From positions 3,789,384 to 3,853,383 of the forward strand of contig OZ024904.1 of the NCBI GenBank assembly GCA_964017125.1: 64,000 nucleotides of DNA, in the 5' to 3' direction. The DNA comes from Flabesymbios commensalis. Lineage: Eukaryota > Annelida > Polychaeta > Terebellida > Flabelligeridae. Shown piece after piece: positions 11,974-26,000 of the stretch (its first letter is position 1; each line of letters opens with the position of its first letter). The translations under genes were made by a program, and so were the position numbers. Under the pieces are notes generated by a model, which searched no databases, had not been told where the DNA came from, and saw only the letters and a program-made list of their open reading frames with translations.

Positions 11974-12733
11974 GGTTAAATAACTAAGTATTATGTACTA
12001 TATATATCAAATAAATAACACTGACAAAAAGCAGTTTGAAATCTTTATTTCTGTTTTGTTAGAGAAAATATTAACAATGACGTATGTACAATTATGTTAC
12101 AAAATTTAACAAACATAAGCATGCCACACTCACCTACTCACTACTGCAACATAACTACTGCTAAGCGCCGTGGTCAACAAAGAAAAGTCATTACAAGGTG
12201 TGGTAAATCCTCATTACATGCATTATTTATTATTGGAGAATTAATTCTCTTCATAGTTTCACACACGCAATAAATGTTAAATAAATATGAAACTTGAATA
12301 ATTCCTATATTCACATCTTTTATACCATTTTATATGCATAACAAATTATGAACCCATATCCTCACATATTGTTTTTTTTGCAAATGACCAAACATCAATT
12401 TCATGCATTTTTTATAAAAAAAAACATATCAACAAGAGTTATAGATTGATAAATACTTATTCTCGAAAAATAATTGTTCCTATTGATTCCTCTACATTTA
12501 GTCTCTCTTGGTTGGAATTTCAAAAGGCACTAACAAAATGGATGTAGGGCCTATACTGACCACCACAACAAGAGTGATTTATCGCCTTGTCGATTTTAAA
12601 TCAGATTTTAAGTAATGTTAGACTGTGAAATAGATTTTTACACAAAAATAGAAATAGACATTTTAGTCAACTTGAACTGAGTGAATCTAGATTATTAAAA
12701 TTATAGAGCTGTATTTCATTTCAATTTAGGATG

Positions 12734-12922
12734 TGAGTTACAGTTGAACCTGCTATGAGCAGCCACCCTTGCGACACAATAAAAGTGGCCTTTCAAGGCA
12801 GGTGGCTGCTCATAGGAGGTTCATTTGTATAGGAAATGTCATTTTGGGGAATGACCAAGTGGCCTCCCATAGGAGTTTGGCTGCTCATAAGAGTTGCTGC
12901 TCATAGCAGGTTCTACTGTATT
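12734..12922. mobile_element. Pogo/Tigger-like foldback MITE
   Basis: TA followed by CAGTTGAACCTGCTATGAGC; the other end reads GCTCATAGCAGGTTCTACTG then TA. A TA target and CAGT termini fit the pogo branch of Tc1/mariner. A smaller relative is at 38467-38595. Confidence 0.65.
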
Positions 12923-12978
12923 CAAGGTGAAGTTCTGCTTTTATGAACTCGTAGATCTAAGTGCATTTGGATATAATT

Positions 12979-13172
12979 TAACCCTTACAGCGCGGGGATC
13001 GACTTCAGCCGCAATGAAAGGTAACATATTTATGATGCCCGTAAACCTATAACCTAGGTATTCAAATGAAGCAGAAGGAGCTAACTGAGACATTTTTGAT
13101 GATTTCAAATATATAAAAAATCCTTTGGTCTCCATAGTGTATACAGACATATTTCAGCGTTTCAAGGGATAA
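12979..13172 (-). mobile_element. TTAA MITE family B in the probable TEX14 3' UTR
   Basis: Starts TTAACCCTTACAGCGCGGGG and ends CAGCGTTTCAAGGGATAA. Internal ACATTTTTGATGATTTC matches other B copies. Confidence 0.6.
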
Positions 13173-13833
13173 ATCAGCCAAGAGTAACTGGATGTTACAA
13201 ATTGTACCTGCTATGTCCAAATCCTAGATCTTGGCATCTCCGTGAAATACACATGCATAATACCTCAAAAGAAATATTCTATGCCCGTATATGTACAGTT
13301 TAACCCTTGTCCTCTATGCCCGTATATATATCTTTTCAAGCAAGAGTTTAAACCAAGTCATATGTCAGTGAAAAAAGCTCAGTTAGTCAAATAACTAAAT
13401 TAAGAAGACATATTTTCAAAAAAATAAAGATATTTTTTGTCATTTATAACTCCTTTAAATGACATGACAGCTTTAAACGACAAAAAATATAATAGGAACA
13501 ATTCAGCAGCATAAATGTCAGGATAGGATTAGAGTTATTTTGGCAGATTTACAATTTTCGCTTAAAATCATTCTAATGAAATAGGTCCCTGGTGCATTTA
13601 TGTGACAAGTATGTCTAAAAACGTGTCAATGAAGGAATGCTATTAAACCCTGCGACATGGTATGCAAATAACTAATTTTGCCTGTGAATATATACACTTT
13701 GTCTGCATGCAACAGGTTTTGAAGGACAATTTGTTATGGTTTGTGTATTTTTACATTATTCTTGTCTACATGCCGCAGGCGAGGCCCATAGAAATCCTCT
13801 GCATTACCAGGGTAATCAAGCATTATGTATATA

Positions 13834-14012
13834 ACATGTACATCTCAATTTCACTGTATGCCTCATCTAAACATTTTAAACTTGCAAACAAGTGTTCTCT
13901 TGGTATTGCTCACTACTGTTATTTGTATTACATGTACATCTCGCTTTCACTGGATGCCTCATCTACACACGTTAAGCTCGTAAACACATGTTGTGTTGGG
14001 TGTACACTGCTG
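13834..14012 (-). repeat. 96-bp tandem duplication across the TEX14 stop
   Basis: 13834-13929 and 13930-14012 are diverged copies (ACATGTACATCTC...TTTCACTG.ATGCCTCATCTA...GTAAACA/GCAAACA). The right copy encodes the last residues of TEX14 and the left copy lies beyond the stop. Confidence 0.6.
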
Positions 14013-17000
14013 TAGTTACTCAGCTGTTCGGCTGCGTCTTTTCCATTTTCTTGTATTTCTTCACTGTCCTGTCAAAAATAAATAAATAAATCTAAAATTG
14101 ATTACCATATTTAAGATACATGATATATTAATTTTTTCAAAAACATTTATTCAAGGTTCAAATCCTACACTAAATTCAAGCACTTCTAACTAAAATATAA
14201 TTTTTTCAGCTTGAATTTTTTTTTATTGGAATTTCAACCATTTGTTTCAAATCACATAAATATTCTTTATGTGAACTTATTGATATTATTTGCACTCACA
14301 ATCGGAACACTCATAATTTTTCAAAATTCAAGGACTTTCAAGGGCTTTAAGCATTATCACTGCGGCATAAAGCTTAGTTCAAAAAACCTAGAATTAATAC
14401 CAGTTCCACAGATATAGCCTCACTTGGAAAACCGAAGAATGTGGAAAAAAATTCAATGAATGTGAAATGAATGGATATCATGACATTTTGAAAAAGTTTT
14501 TCAAATCAAAACATATTACACACAATCCAGTCTCATGCCATTTTTTTTACCACATTTAAAAAAAATGATCGTAACCATTTGCATTTGAGAAAAATAAGAC
14601 CTTTTTAATACACAGCTTCCATTTTTAAAGACTTATAAGGCCTTATTTTTTCAAAAACAAATTTAAAGACTTTTAAAGACCCGCGGTCACCTTGTAACCA
14701 CACTGCCCCCCCCCCCCAAAAAAAAAAGAAAATTGGGAAGAATCTCTCGGAAACATACGAAAAATGAAACTAATTTATCAGTTAACTTTTGGTGAGAGTT
14801 AAATCAACTTGGAAAATGGCAAGCACTAATATTGGATACTGTGAACCATGAAATATTGGTGCATGTTTCCTATTGGTGGTTTTATGTTTCTCATTGCCTA
14901 CTTTTCTTGCTAGAGTTTTTGGGTGCAATTAGCCACAGTTGCCGTAACAACAATCAAAATGTTAGAGGAAGCCCGGCTTTTAATCCTTTCAGTGCTGAGA
15001 CCGTCTTTATACTTCAGAATCTGACATAATAAAGACGGTCCCCGCACTAGAGGAATTAAAATATTTATAATGGCCGTAGACCCATAACATAGGTATTTAA
15101 ATGAAGCAGAAAGTGCTAACTAAGACATTTTGGTGATTTGAAATTGAAAAAAAACCTTTGCAAAATGTTAAAGAAAGCCCGATTTTAGTTTCCTTACCTT
15201 ACTGCCACTGCTGGGAGGTGTAATGGGATCCATGCCTTCTACTTCCAGAATATCAGTGTCTTTGTACAATGTGTAGTCTCCGCTGTCACACTGCTTCACC
15301 TTCCTGCCACCTGAAAAAGTAGAAAATCTTTTCAAAATGTCCTCTGTCAGCCATCTTGTTTTTAATAAATTCTTCCCAAACGTTAATCAGATCATCAGAA
15401 ATACCCAGAGAACCACTCTATCAAATTTGAATGGGATCCATTCAACGGTTAATAAGATATCGAGCCCACAAGCTTATTGGACGGTCATCTTGGAAAATGG
15501 CCGCTTATGGCATGGTGCCAAAAATATAATTGTCTAGCAGTCTTTCCCAATAGTGTCGGACCGAACAGAGGTAGGTCCAGCAAAATACCGAACCAACGTC
15601 GGACCTGCAATCCGGTAATTTTTTTTGGTCAGTTTTGTTTTTTGGTCTCGCAAGTTAAGAATCGGCCATTTACCACCTACTGTCTGGTGAAATTTCTTTT
15701 GGTCTGGTAAAAGTTTCAAGTTTACGGTACCCGACCTACTGTCTACTGAGCTTATTGGGAAAAACTGGTCTGGTGTATAATATTTATAAACTAAGATGAC
15801 TGACTTCTTGTTGTGACATAGCTGGTGTCTGCTACAGGTAGGTCCTGGTACACGGCCGTGGCGGGGGTACCAGGCATGGAGCCCTGGGTAGACGACCCGT
15901 ACATGGATGTGGCACCGCTGCCGTGTGACGAGTGCTGCGAGTTGAGTCTCTCCATGTCATAAACGTGGTCCAGCGGCATCGTCGTCTGCAGCCTCATGTG
16001 GCGCTCCTGCATCACCTCAGGACGCAGAATATCATCAAAATAAAAGTCCTCTACCTCCATATCACTCGTCTTCTGACTCCCAGATAACTGACAAAAAATA
16101 ACACATTCATGAATACGGAGCTGATGGTAATAATTAAAGAGTTTTTGTATAAACCATGGAGAAAGGTTTTTTTGCTAATTTTGTCTCAAATGTGAGTCAT
16201 TTTCAACTACTCAAAGTTGTGGGTCGTGGTAGCGAGACAAAAATTTAATTATTTTAATTATTTAATTTAGCGGTTTAACATATGATACTCACCGAGTCTA
16301 TGTCTTTGACAGCAGATGTCATTCCAGACAGCATCTCGTAACCGCTACTGAATGTTTTCTGTGACATGGTGCTTTCTGATCTGTGAGGGAGACTAATATC
16401 TTCGTACATTCCCCGTCCGCTGGTGAGAGATGAAGGCGTCAGGTGGTTGGTTTCGTATGACGACACTTTAGAGAGCACTGAGCTGCAGCTCGGAGATGGA
16501 GCAGGGCAGGATTTTAGAGGGGTAGACGTAGAAGCGCCGATCTCTGTGTGACTGCGGGATATCCCACAATGCCCTGACCGCTGCGGCTTTACAGGGCCGT
16601 ACACGGAGCCGCCGCTGGAGGCTCTGCTGCTGTTGGATCGTGGAGTAACAGCGCTGTCACTGGTCGACCCCAGCACATCTACAACAAAAGATCATTTAAT
16701 TCTGGGCCAAGTACCATGTAGAATATTAAATATTTTTTGCATTAAAACTTTCACCCTCACAGTGCAGGAACCGTCTTTATAAACACCTTACCTGACAATT
16801 TTTAAATAAAATTAATTCAATAGCAAATGCCAGTGCCCATCAAACTTTTGTTAAATGCACTGTGAGATGGGAGATTCATAGCTCACATTGGAAATATTGG
16901 CGTCCGTTTTATATTGGCGGTTTTGACAAAAAACGCCAATGTACGTCTCTCCCCGCCAAAAAGAGTGTTCCTCATTGACACACCAGAGTAAATACTCAAA

Positions 17001-20000
17001 TAATAATCTCCGGCAATATTTTTCATTTCCAAAACCGCCCAAGTTTAACCTTATCCTGTTATTTTATTTAAATTTTCACCCATTTGAAGTTGTGTCTGGC
17101 TACCACGACCCACAACTTCAAGTGGTTGAAAATTACTCATATATGTTTAATTTGAGCACAAATATTAGCAAATCTTGATGTTTAGACAGACATTTCATTC
17201 CCAATAACAGTGAGTTGGTAGACTTTGAAAACAGATTCAAAACGACAATAGTCATGATCAGCAGGATAAGGGTTAAAGGCACCAATATTTCCCAGCTACG
17301 TAATGTTTAGGGTTTTTTCCCACCTGGAGATAACATCATGATGTTATCTCCAGGTGATAAAAAAGCCTAAACATTACAAAGCTACTCCTGGCAACACAAA
17401 AGACATTGGCCCAGCGTTTTATCAATGTAAAAACGTAAAAATATGTTTGGCCATTAACTTGGATTTAGGACCAAAATTACATTACTGTACACTTGGGAGT
17501 ATTTACCGTTTATGTTGGTTTTGTGATGACACCCAGGATGAACGTAATGTTTAACGAGATTGTTGTGAGCGTTACGTATTGTAGACTTCACAATCTGAGC
17601 GACTTCCTTATCTATCAATACAAAATGATAATGTTGAAAATATGTTGTTCATGGTTCCAAGAATCAATCAAATAGTAGTATATCGTACTAACTTTGGAAC
17701 AATTGTTTATGAATACTGATCAAGGCTTGCCATAGCAAGTCTAAACGTCAAAAACAATTGTTCCAAAGTCAGTACAATTTACAACTATCTTTAAATGATA
17801 ATTATTCCTAAATGAATACAACAAAAATATGTATGACATACAACAAGTTAGCCTAATTTAAATTTTCACCCACTTTTGTGGGTCATGGCAGCGGGAACCC
17901 TACCAGTGAAAATTACTGATAACTGTGTAATTTGAGACCAAACATTTGCAAATCTTGATGTTTAAACACTCATTTCATTCAGAATAACTGTGATTTGATT
18001 GGCTAATCAACAAAGTACAAACGGTTATAGTCATGTTTAGTGTTGCAGGATGAAGTCAGACCCTATTGGCTTTTGTTATTTTCAATAAAATATTAATAGT
18101 GTTAATCCTCATCCTGCTAAGGTAATTTATTACATTTTCAACCACTTGAGGTTGTGTCTCGTTACCGCGATCCACAACCTCAAGTGGTTGAAAATTACTC
18201 ATATTTGTTTGATTTGAGACCAAACATTAACAAACATTGATGTTTGAACACAAATTTCATTCCAAATATTAGTGATTTGATCGACTTATAAAACAGGTAA
18301 AAAACGACATAGTCGTGATCAACAGGATAAGGGTTGATATATAAAAGTTTTATTAACACATTACAGACATTATGATATAATAATAACCTAGTACTCCATC
18401 TCTCATTAGTCTTTACGTCCAATTTACATCTCAAAATGTTGATCTTTGGTGGAGGAAATCACAGAATTTGTGTTTCATTATTTTCAATAAAATACAAATC
18501 CTGACAATTATTTACAACTTGAAAATCAATTGTTGCTAAGAGCTAATTACAATCAACCCATTCAGGTTAGTTACCGCATTTCTTCAGATTGACTGTCAGT
18601 TTACCTGTATCAGATTGATCTGTGTCACTGCGAGTTTTCTGCGACACAAACTTCACTTTCCCGGGACACCGCTCGTGTAAGCTGCAACATTAACATATGT
18701 TCAAGATCTGAGTCAGTCAAGCGAACTGTAGTGGTTCAGTAAACGAAAAAACTTTCTAATATTATATATTTGGCCAATAAATTATTTTCTATATTTTGTA
18801 ACAATTCAGCCTTTTCTAATATTTGTTTTGATTACCTCCGCCGAAGGAGGTTATGTTTTTGGTTGGTTGTGTCTGTCTGTTTCTTCATAGGATTACTTAC
18901 AAAGTAATGAAAGGATTTGCATGAACCTTTTACCAGGTGTGTCAACCCAGCAAACACGACACATTGACCCAATGTTGGCCCACCGTCTACGATGTTGGGC
19001 CAACATTGGGCCAATGTGTCGTGTTTGCTGGGTATGGGCCAAGGAACAATCCATGGTAATAATGCTGATCGTGATCCTAATCCGGATCATGCGGCGGAAG
19101 TTTGCAGTCTCTGACTGACTGTCTATTTTTGAAATTTAATTCAGTTGGAGAATTATTTGCATCATAATTACATGTTTATATAGAAATACTAAGGTTGTGA
19201 ATAGGAGGAGTAACAGCAAAAGAGTTGATTACAATGTGCTGCTATCTGCTGCCCTTAAAATTGATTAGTGATTGTGAAAACAGTCTAATCACAGTGTTTA
19301 ATCACAAAAGTTGAATTTTGTCACTTTTTGACATTATTTGTTCAGTTGTATGCGTTTTTTTTGTACAGCTGATCTAAATACCTTTTGTCACTTTTAGACA
19401 TTTTCCTGTCATTTGTATGTGGTTTTCTGTACAGTGGACTTGGATGAGTTTTACCAGCTGGAGTTTCTGTATCTTTCATGTGCAGTGACACGGGTGTAGT
19501 TCCCTCCATACTACTCTGTATAACAAGTCATATATGATATAACCTGATTAAAAACTCAAATTAAATTTATTTTATAACAATAAGTCGCATATGATAATCT
19601 GATAAAAAACGCAATTTAAATTGATTTTTTTAAGTTTATTTACCCTATAGTATTTTTGTTTCACCCATGAAATTTGACACAAATAACATATACATTGCGA
19701 TGCAAACATTCTCAGGCAAATCATGCCCAACAGTATATCATCCCCAGCAAACAGAATGCTGTATGTGAGAGGTCCATGTACAGCTATTACAGCTTCAGGC
19801 TTAACCTTTAGAGCACTGAGATATTCAATTTAAATTTTCAGTCACTTGAAGTTGTGTCTCGCTCCCGCGATCCACAACTTCAAGTGACCGAAATTTGTGT
19901 TATCTGTGAAATTTATGTCCCGACATATCTCAGTGTTTCAAGATTTAAAGCTATCTTACTTTTAACAACTGATCATACAGGTGCTAATAAAACACAGAAT

Positions 20001-23000
20001 GTCTACTGTAGTCGACATCAGTGTGCTAAGGGTTAACCCTTGCAGCCCTAAGCACTACTAGACTCGTTTCAACCTTACGTCTGCTAATCACGACAATAAG
20101 TAATTTTGAATCCATTTTTGGTCGAATAAACCACTGTTATCGGGAGTAAAATGATGTTTAAACATCGAGAATTGTAAATGTAGATTTGAGTAATTTTCAA
20201 CCACTTAAGGATCGAGGTAGCGAGACACAACCTCAAGTGGTTTAAAATTTAAATAAATTAATTTAGCAAGATAAGGGTTAATTTGTTTTATTAGTCAATC
20301 ACAGTTATTGGGAATGAAATGTGTGTTTAAAAATCCAATGTTTGATCTCAAATTATACGAATGCGAGTAATTTCAACCACTTGGAAGTTGTGTGTCGCGG
20401 TTGTTAGACAGCTTCAAGTGAGTGGAAATTATAATTTTTTAATGTAGCGCTTTATTACTACTACATCTCCTTCTGTAAACTCCTTCAGTCGTTTGTAGAT
20501 TGATTTCTTTGGACTTTTTGCATCCAGGTGAAATGTGTCCGCGTCCACAGTGTCAGATGATGGTTTCTTGGATTTCAAGCACAATATAGACTGTTTTTTG
20601 ACATGCTGAAATAAAATAATCAACCAATAAATATCACAATTTAAAAGTAGGGATAGGCAGCGAGGGACAATTTTTATAAGTACAGTAGATCATGTCATCA
20701 ACGACCCTGCCATCAACGACCTTTTGGCTCCAACAACTTTTTTCTTGCACGGAACATTTTTCTATAGTTGTGATCAACGACTTTCCGTCTAACGCGACTT
20801 GCGACCTCAAATATCTGGCAGAAGGTCATTATATCACTTGTGTCGAACGACCTCAACTTTTTTCGTTATAACACTTTTGGAAACATTCATGAGCAAACCA
20901 CTGCATGTCAGATCTGACTGTGTGGATATCATGGTTGACAGAGAGGTATAACGCTGGAAGATCAGGCTGTTGTTGCAAGAGGTCTATCTACCTCAGACCG
21001 TCTATGTTACTGCAATATCACCTAGTGCCGGTAGTAAATCATCCAACCCTTCATGTCTAATGATCAACTAAAGATATTCCCTATGAATCAATTTAATGCT
21101 CGCATAAGTCGAAAAGTATATAAAATTGTTTATTTTGGATAGCGCTAATTAAACAGGTTTTAAAATACAATCGTATAAAATTGTTCAGGAAATGTAATAA
21201 GAAGATACGCCATGATTAATTATACAAATAATATTGTCTATAGCACACTAAATGTCAAGTGCTATTCAGTTGTGTGTTGGTCAGTAGACAGAGCGGCGCC
21301 GTCATAATTACGTTATACACAGCCTGTCAGTCAACAGTAAACCCCTCTCCAGACATAGACGCGCCGTCACTGACCAGCAAACACAAGACGTTGACCCAAT
21401 GTTGTTTTAACGTTAGCCCACTTTCTTCAAAGTCGGGCCTCATTAAACCAACATTGGATCAATGGCTCATGTTTACTGGGTGACTATACAGCTGGCACGA
21501 GACGTTGATGCAAGGTTGGCCAACATTAGAACAACATGGTCCGGCCACAAATACCCAGTAGACACAATACATTGATTGAATGGTGGATTAACGTTGGTCC
21601 AGCGTCGTAGACGTGGAACAACGTTAAAACAACATTAATTCAGTATTGTGTCTGCTGGGATGGGGACGGTACATACGTCCTATAGTGTGGGCATGATGCT
21701 CCTGTTAGTGTAAACACACATGTGTATTCTCTTTATCTATGTCTGGTATTATTCATCAGTAATGAATAACTGTTCCCTATTTGTTTCACCAGTTATTTTT
21801 TTGTTACACCAGGGATACATCATCTGTCATATAGTGACACATTTATTGTGAATATACAACGCCTCATGCCTGTAAAGGGTCAGAAGCTACCTGGGCTTAT
21901 ATAACCTGTGCCCTGTTAGCGTGATTAGCGTAAGCTAGTGGCCATTCTGAAAAACACCGTCATAATCAGTGATATTAGAACAGGCATTGAAATGTTGCCG
22001 CAACTGCGTGCTTTGATCCACAATGACTACCAGTCAATGGTGGGTGAATTTCGCCGTCCTTAGCCCGACATTGAACCAGCTGCCGCTCCCGCAAATTTTA
22101 CAGCAAAAACCCATTCCTGTGACCAGCGACTTTCTGTCACTAACGACTTTTTTGTCTGGCAGAAGCAAGGTCGTTGGTGACAGGATCTACTGTATTTCTA
22201 ACATGAGAAGAAATATCTGTATATTCAAAGGTTTGGGGGTCATTTATAATCATCAACAACAAAAAAATCATTAAAAACAGGGGGTGGGAGGCAACAATGA
22301 TAATGATTTCAAATTTGAAAAAAACCTTTGGTCTCCGTGGTTTACATAAATATATTTCAGCGCTGTAAGGGTTAATGGGTGGTTACCTCCTCCAGCTGAC
22401 CCTGGAATTCTTTGATCAGGTTGTTGATATTGCGGCCTCCGTACCACTCCTTCTTGTGTTCTCGAGGACTGGATCTCGGTGGACTGTAATGCGCTGCAGC
22501 TAATCGTACGGCTGTATTCGGTGTGCTCAGTGTTCTGGGAGCCGTCCTGGCCTTCTCTCTGCTCCCCTCGCTCGTGATCGGCTGTGACCTTGTCTGCTTG
22601 ATCGCTGAATTATCTGTGTCCACCAACACAGATACCTCAGACCTAGACATGAGAAATAAAAAAATCACTCACATCAGTAGGCTACTTGAGACTCCCGGAT
22701 AAAAAAAAAAATCATCTCAATGTTATTTTAAACTTACAATGTTTTATAACAGGTTTTGAGTACTTGCACTACAAAATAATTATAAAGTTGACTACTACCC
22801 ATGATAAATGATTAAAAACCAATCATAGAAGCTGAATGAATACATAAAAGGTTGACAAGTATAGTAATAAGCTCCTGCCTGTATTTGCTTGGCATTGCCG
22901 GTTGAAGGAGGGGAGGGTTCCTCATTCCTCTTAACGACGGTATCAGCACAGCGTGAGACTGAGCCCATCTCGTCGGCGTGTCGGCATCCTGCACGTTGTT

Positions 23001-26000
23001 CACGATGAAAGAATTTGATGATGATGGTGAGAGCAGATTCTCCGACGAAGGCTTGTTAGAGAAAGCAAAGTGTTGAACAGATGGGTTTTTGTTCACATTA
23101 GTAGGAGACACATGATTGGCTGGCTTTACGGCATTGGTCTCATCGATGTTTTCTGAAGTCAGACTAGTCTTTGACCGGTAGCTGCCATACGACCTAAACA
23201 TAAACATACATAGGTCAGATATTATCCCGCTGTCATAACACATAACAGACTAGTCTAGATAAACATACACATGTCAGATATTATCGCAGTCATACCACAT
23301 CATAGACTAGTCTAGATAAACATACACATGTCAGATATTATCCCAGTCATAACACATCATAGACTAGTCTAGATAAACATACACATGTCAGATATTATCC
23401 CAGTCATAACACATCATAGACTAGTCTAGATAAACATACACATGTCAGATATTATCCCGCTGTCATAACACATCATAGACTAGTCTAGATAAACATACAC
23501 ATGTCAGATATTATCCCAGTCATAACACATCATAGACTAGTCTAGATGTGAAATATTAGTCTGCTGTGATAATGTCAGATTTGCACACATATTAAGTGGG
23601 GCGGAGTCGGGATCCAGCAAAAAGTCCTCACCAAAAAAATGGTGTCATATGGATGTGCCACAGTGTAGTTTAGATTGTTAATGTAAAACTTGACTTTTAA
23701 GGTTCAATTTGTTATGAAAATTTTGTGTAGCGATTTCCAATTAAGTTCCAGATTATGCAGTTGAAGCTTTTTCTATCATAAATGTGACCCGATCTGGCAA
23801 AATGAGACGGAAGTCGCGTTTTGGGGTATTGGAGTTATTATCAGATCCTGAATCTCCACAAAATTACCTTCAAAATGAGGTGTCACACAAGCCTGTAGGT
23901 TAAATAGCTCCAAAGATGTAACTCAGGCCAAATCGGAAAATAGCAATTTAAAAATCGTGTCATTTTGAGAAAACGGAGTTCAAAGATATAGAAAGTTTTT
24001 TTTTTAAAAATTTTTCAACCCTTATTCAATTTCTTGTATGAGAATGTCACCAGGAATGATTTTTTTTAAATAGACATATTTGGACAAATGACCAGTATAG
24101 TAGGCCCACTTCTATTAAAAATGGTCAGCTAGCTGATGGAAGTAATCCTAAGTACATACTGCGTCACGGCTCAGGGTGGGGTTTCATATGGGTATTACCC
24201 CAAGGTCATGTCAAGGTCAAATCAGCCAAAAAGGGTCAGAATATTTAGTTTTTGATTCAATTGTACTAATTTAGGATGTCTATGATGGTTGAAACCCACT
24301 TAGGCCCCAGCACGGAGGTCCACTAAACACATCTCAAAGAGGTTACAGGGGTAATATAGGGGTTGGAGGATAATACCCCCAAAGTGACCTTTATATCACC
24401 CCCATCTGATATGACAGAAACAGATCGAATAAAACATGTCATACATTAATTGTCATGTTTGGACCAATAAATAGCAGTTCTTCTAAGTCTGATGAAGCCC
24501 ACCCCAAGTACACATGGGCTGGGGTGGGGCTTCATAAGGGTGTTACCTCAAGGTCATGTCAAGGTCAAATCAGCCAAAAAGTGTAAAAATAGTTAGTTTT
24601 TGTTGTTATTGCTCTAGTTCTGTACATTTGCGATGTCTATGAGTAATGAGGGTTGAAACCCACTTAAGCCCTGATACGTAGGTACACCAAACACATCTCA
24701 AGAGGTTACAGGGGTAATATGGGGGTTAGAGGGTAATACCCCCCAGGATGGCTTTTATGTCACCCCCCATCTCATATGACAGAAATGGACCAAATAACAG
24801 ATATATTGTTATGTTTGAACCAATAACTAACACTTCTCTTAACCCTAGAAATGTCCAAGCCGATTTTATCTGCTTTATTTAAAATTTACAATTGTCAAAG
24901 CCGATTTTATTGGCTTTATTAAAATAAAGTTGTTTTGAGGCCGTTTTTCCCGCATCTCCCGTCATGTAGTGACTGTAAATGCATGATGTACGTGTGTCAT
25001 TATGTAGCCGATATTCTGTTTGGCTGAGAGATAGCCTCACGGACCAATCAGAGATCGTCTTACAATCTGACCTAGTTCGTCATCGCTTCCGCTCCGGATG
25101 TCAACAAATTGACAGTTTGTGTTTTGCTTCAATGTTTAACATCGACTTTGATCAAGTTCTAATTAGTGAATGTTTTTATAAATGTGTCACTTTAGAAATA
25201 CAAATATGTTGAATCATTTTTTCATATTAATTTACTATAGCTATTACTATTTGTTCAACAATCGCGCAATGAATTGCCAACAAACATTGAAAATGCTCAA
25301 ATCGCGGCGCCGCCATTTTGGAATTACGGAAAAACCCGAGTGGAAATCGGCGGACATCGGCTCGCATTCGGCAGCTTGGCCTAACGGCTCTATATGAATG
25401 GGCAGATCGTTAGTTGTTCCCTGGTCTAAACTGTGACTGAAGCCACACCCATGTTTTAAAGTGATGTTGTGTGGCTGGGCACGTCTTAGACTATGCAGGC
25501 CTATAATATCCCAATAACATGTAAACATATCACGGCTGGTCAATTAGACATGGCATTGCTGCACTATCATGACTATGCTCTAAATCGTTCTTTTCCTGAC
25601 ACATCAAAGGCTGAAAACACATAGTCTAAAGTCTTTTTTCTCAGAGATGCTTATTTTATGACATTTTTCAACACCTCATGTCAACAAATGTGATCGACCA
25701 CCCCTTAGAGCGACATGTAATTGTATGGCAACAAGCCTGTTTTTTGCTGCTTTTTAGCAAATAGCGGCCATTTTGGGTGGTCATCTTGGATTTTTTGCTC
25801 AAAATGTGGCATTGCCATAGCTACCATTGCATAGCCAAGGACAAACTGAAATGAAATTTACATTTTTATAAAGTTTTAAAAAGTTTTTGGCTAGTTACAA
25901 TAACAGGTATATGTTAGATCGTGGATTTTTCATGAGAAATAACGTATGAGCTTTCAACTTTCGGGACTCCCGTTCTGAACACTAATCGCTCTAAAATCCT

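Larger units (their letters stand above)
12045..13927 (-). other. Probable TEX14 3' UTR with polyadenylation signal
   Basis: On the - strand the DNA after the TEX14 stop has no further plausible exon. An AATAAA (TTTATT on +, 12045-12050) ends an AT-rich stretch. The interval would include a duplicate of the end of the coding exon, a TTAA MITE (12979-13172) and a pogo-like foldback (12734-12922). The length is inferred; no transcript data are available. Confidence 0.35.

Noticed and set aside
18893-19118. Overlapping open frames on both strands
   Set aside because: Artefact of the palindromic family D element; the same happens at 47923, 50359 and 59060-59387.
23199-23550. CRISPR-like array
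   Set aside because: Repeats are contiguous without unique spacers and the context is eukaryotic; it is a minisatellite.
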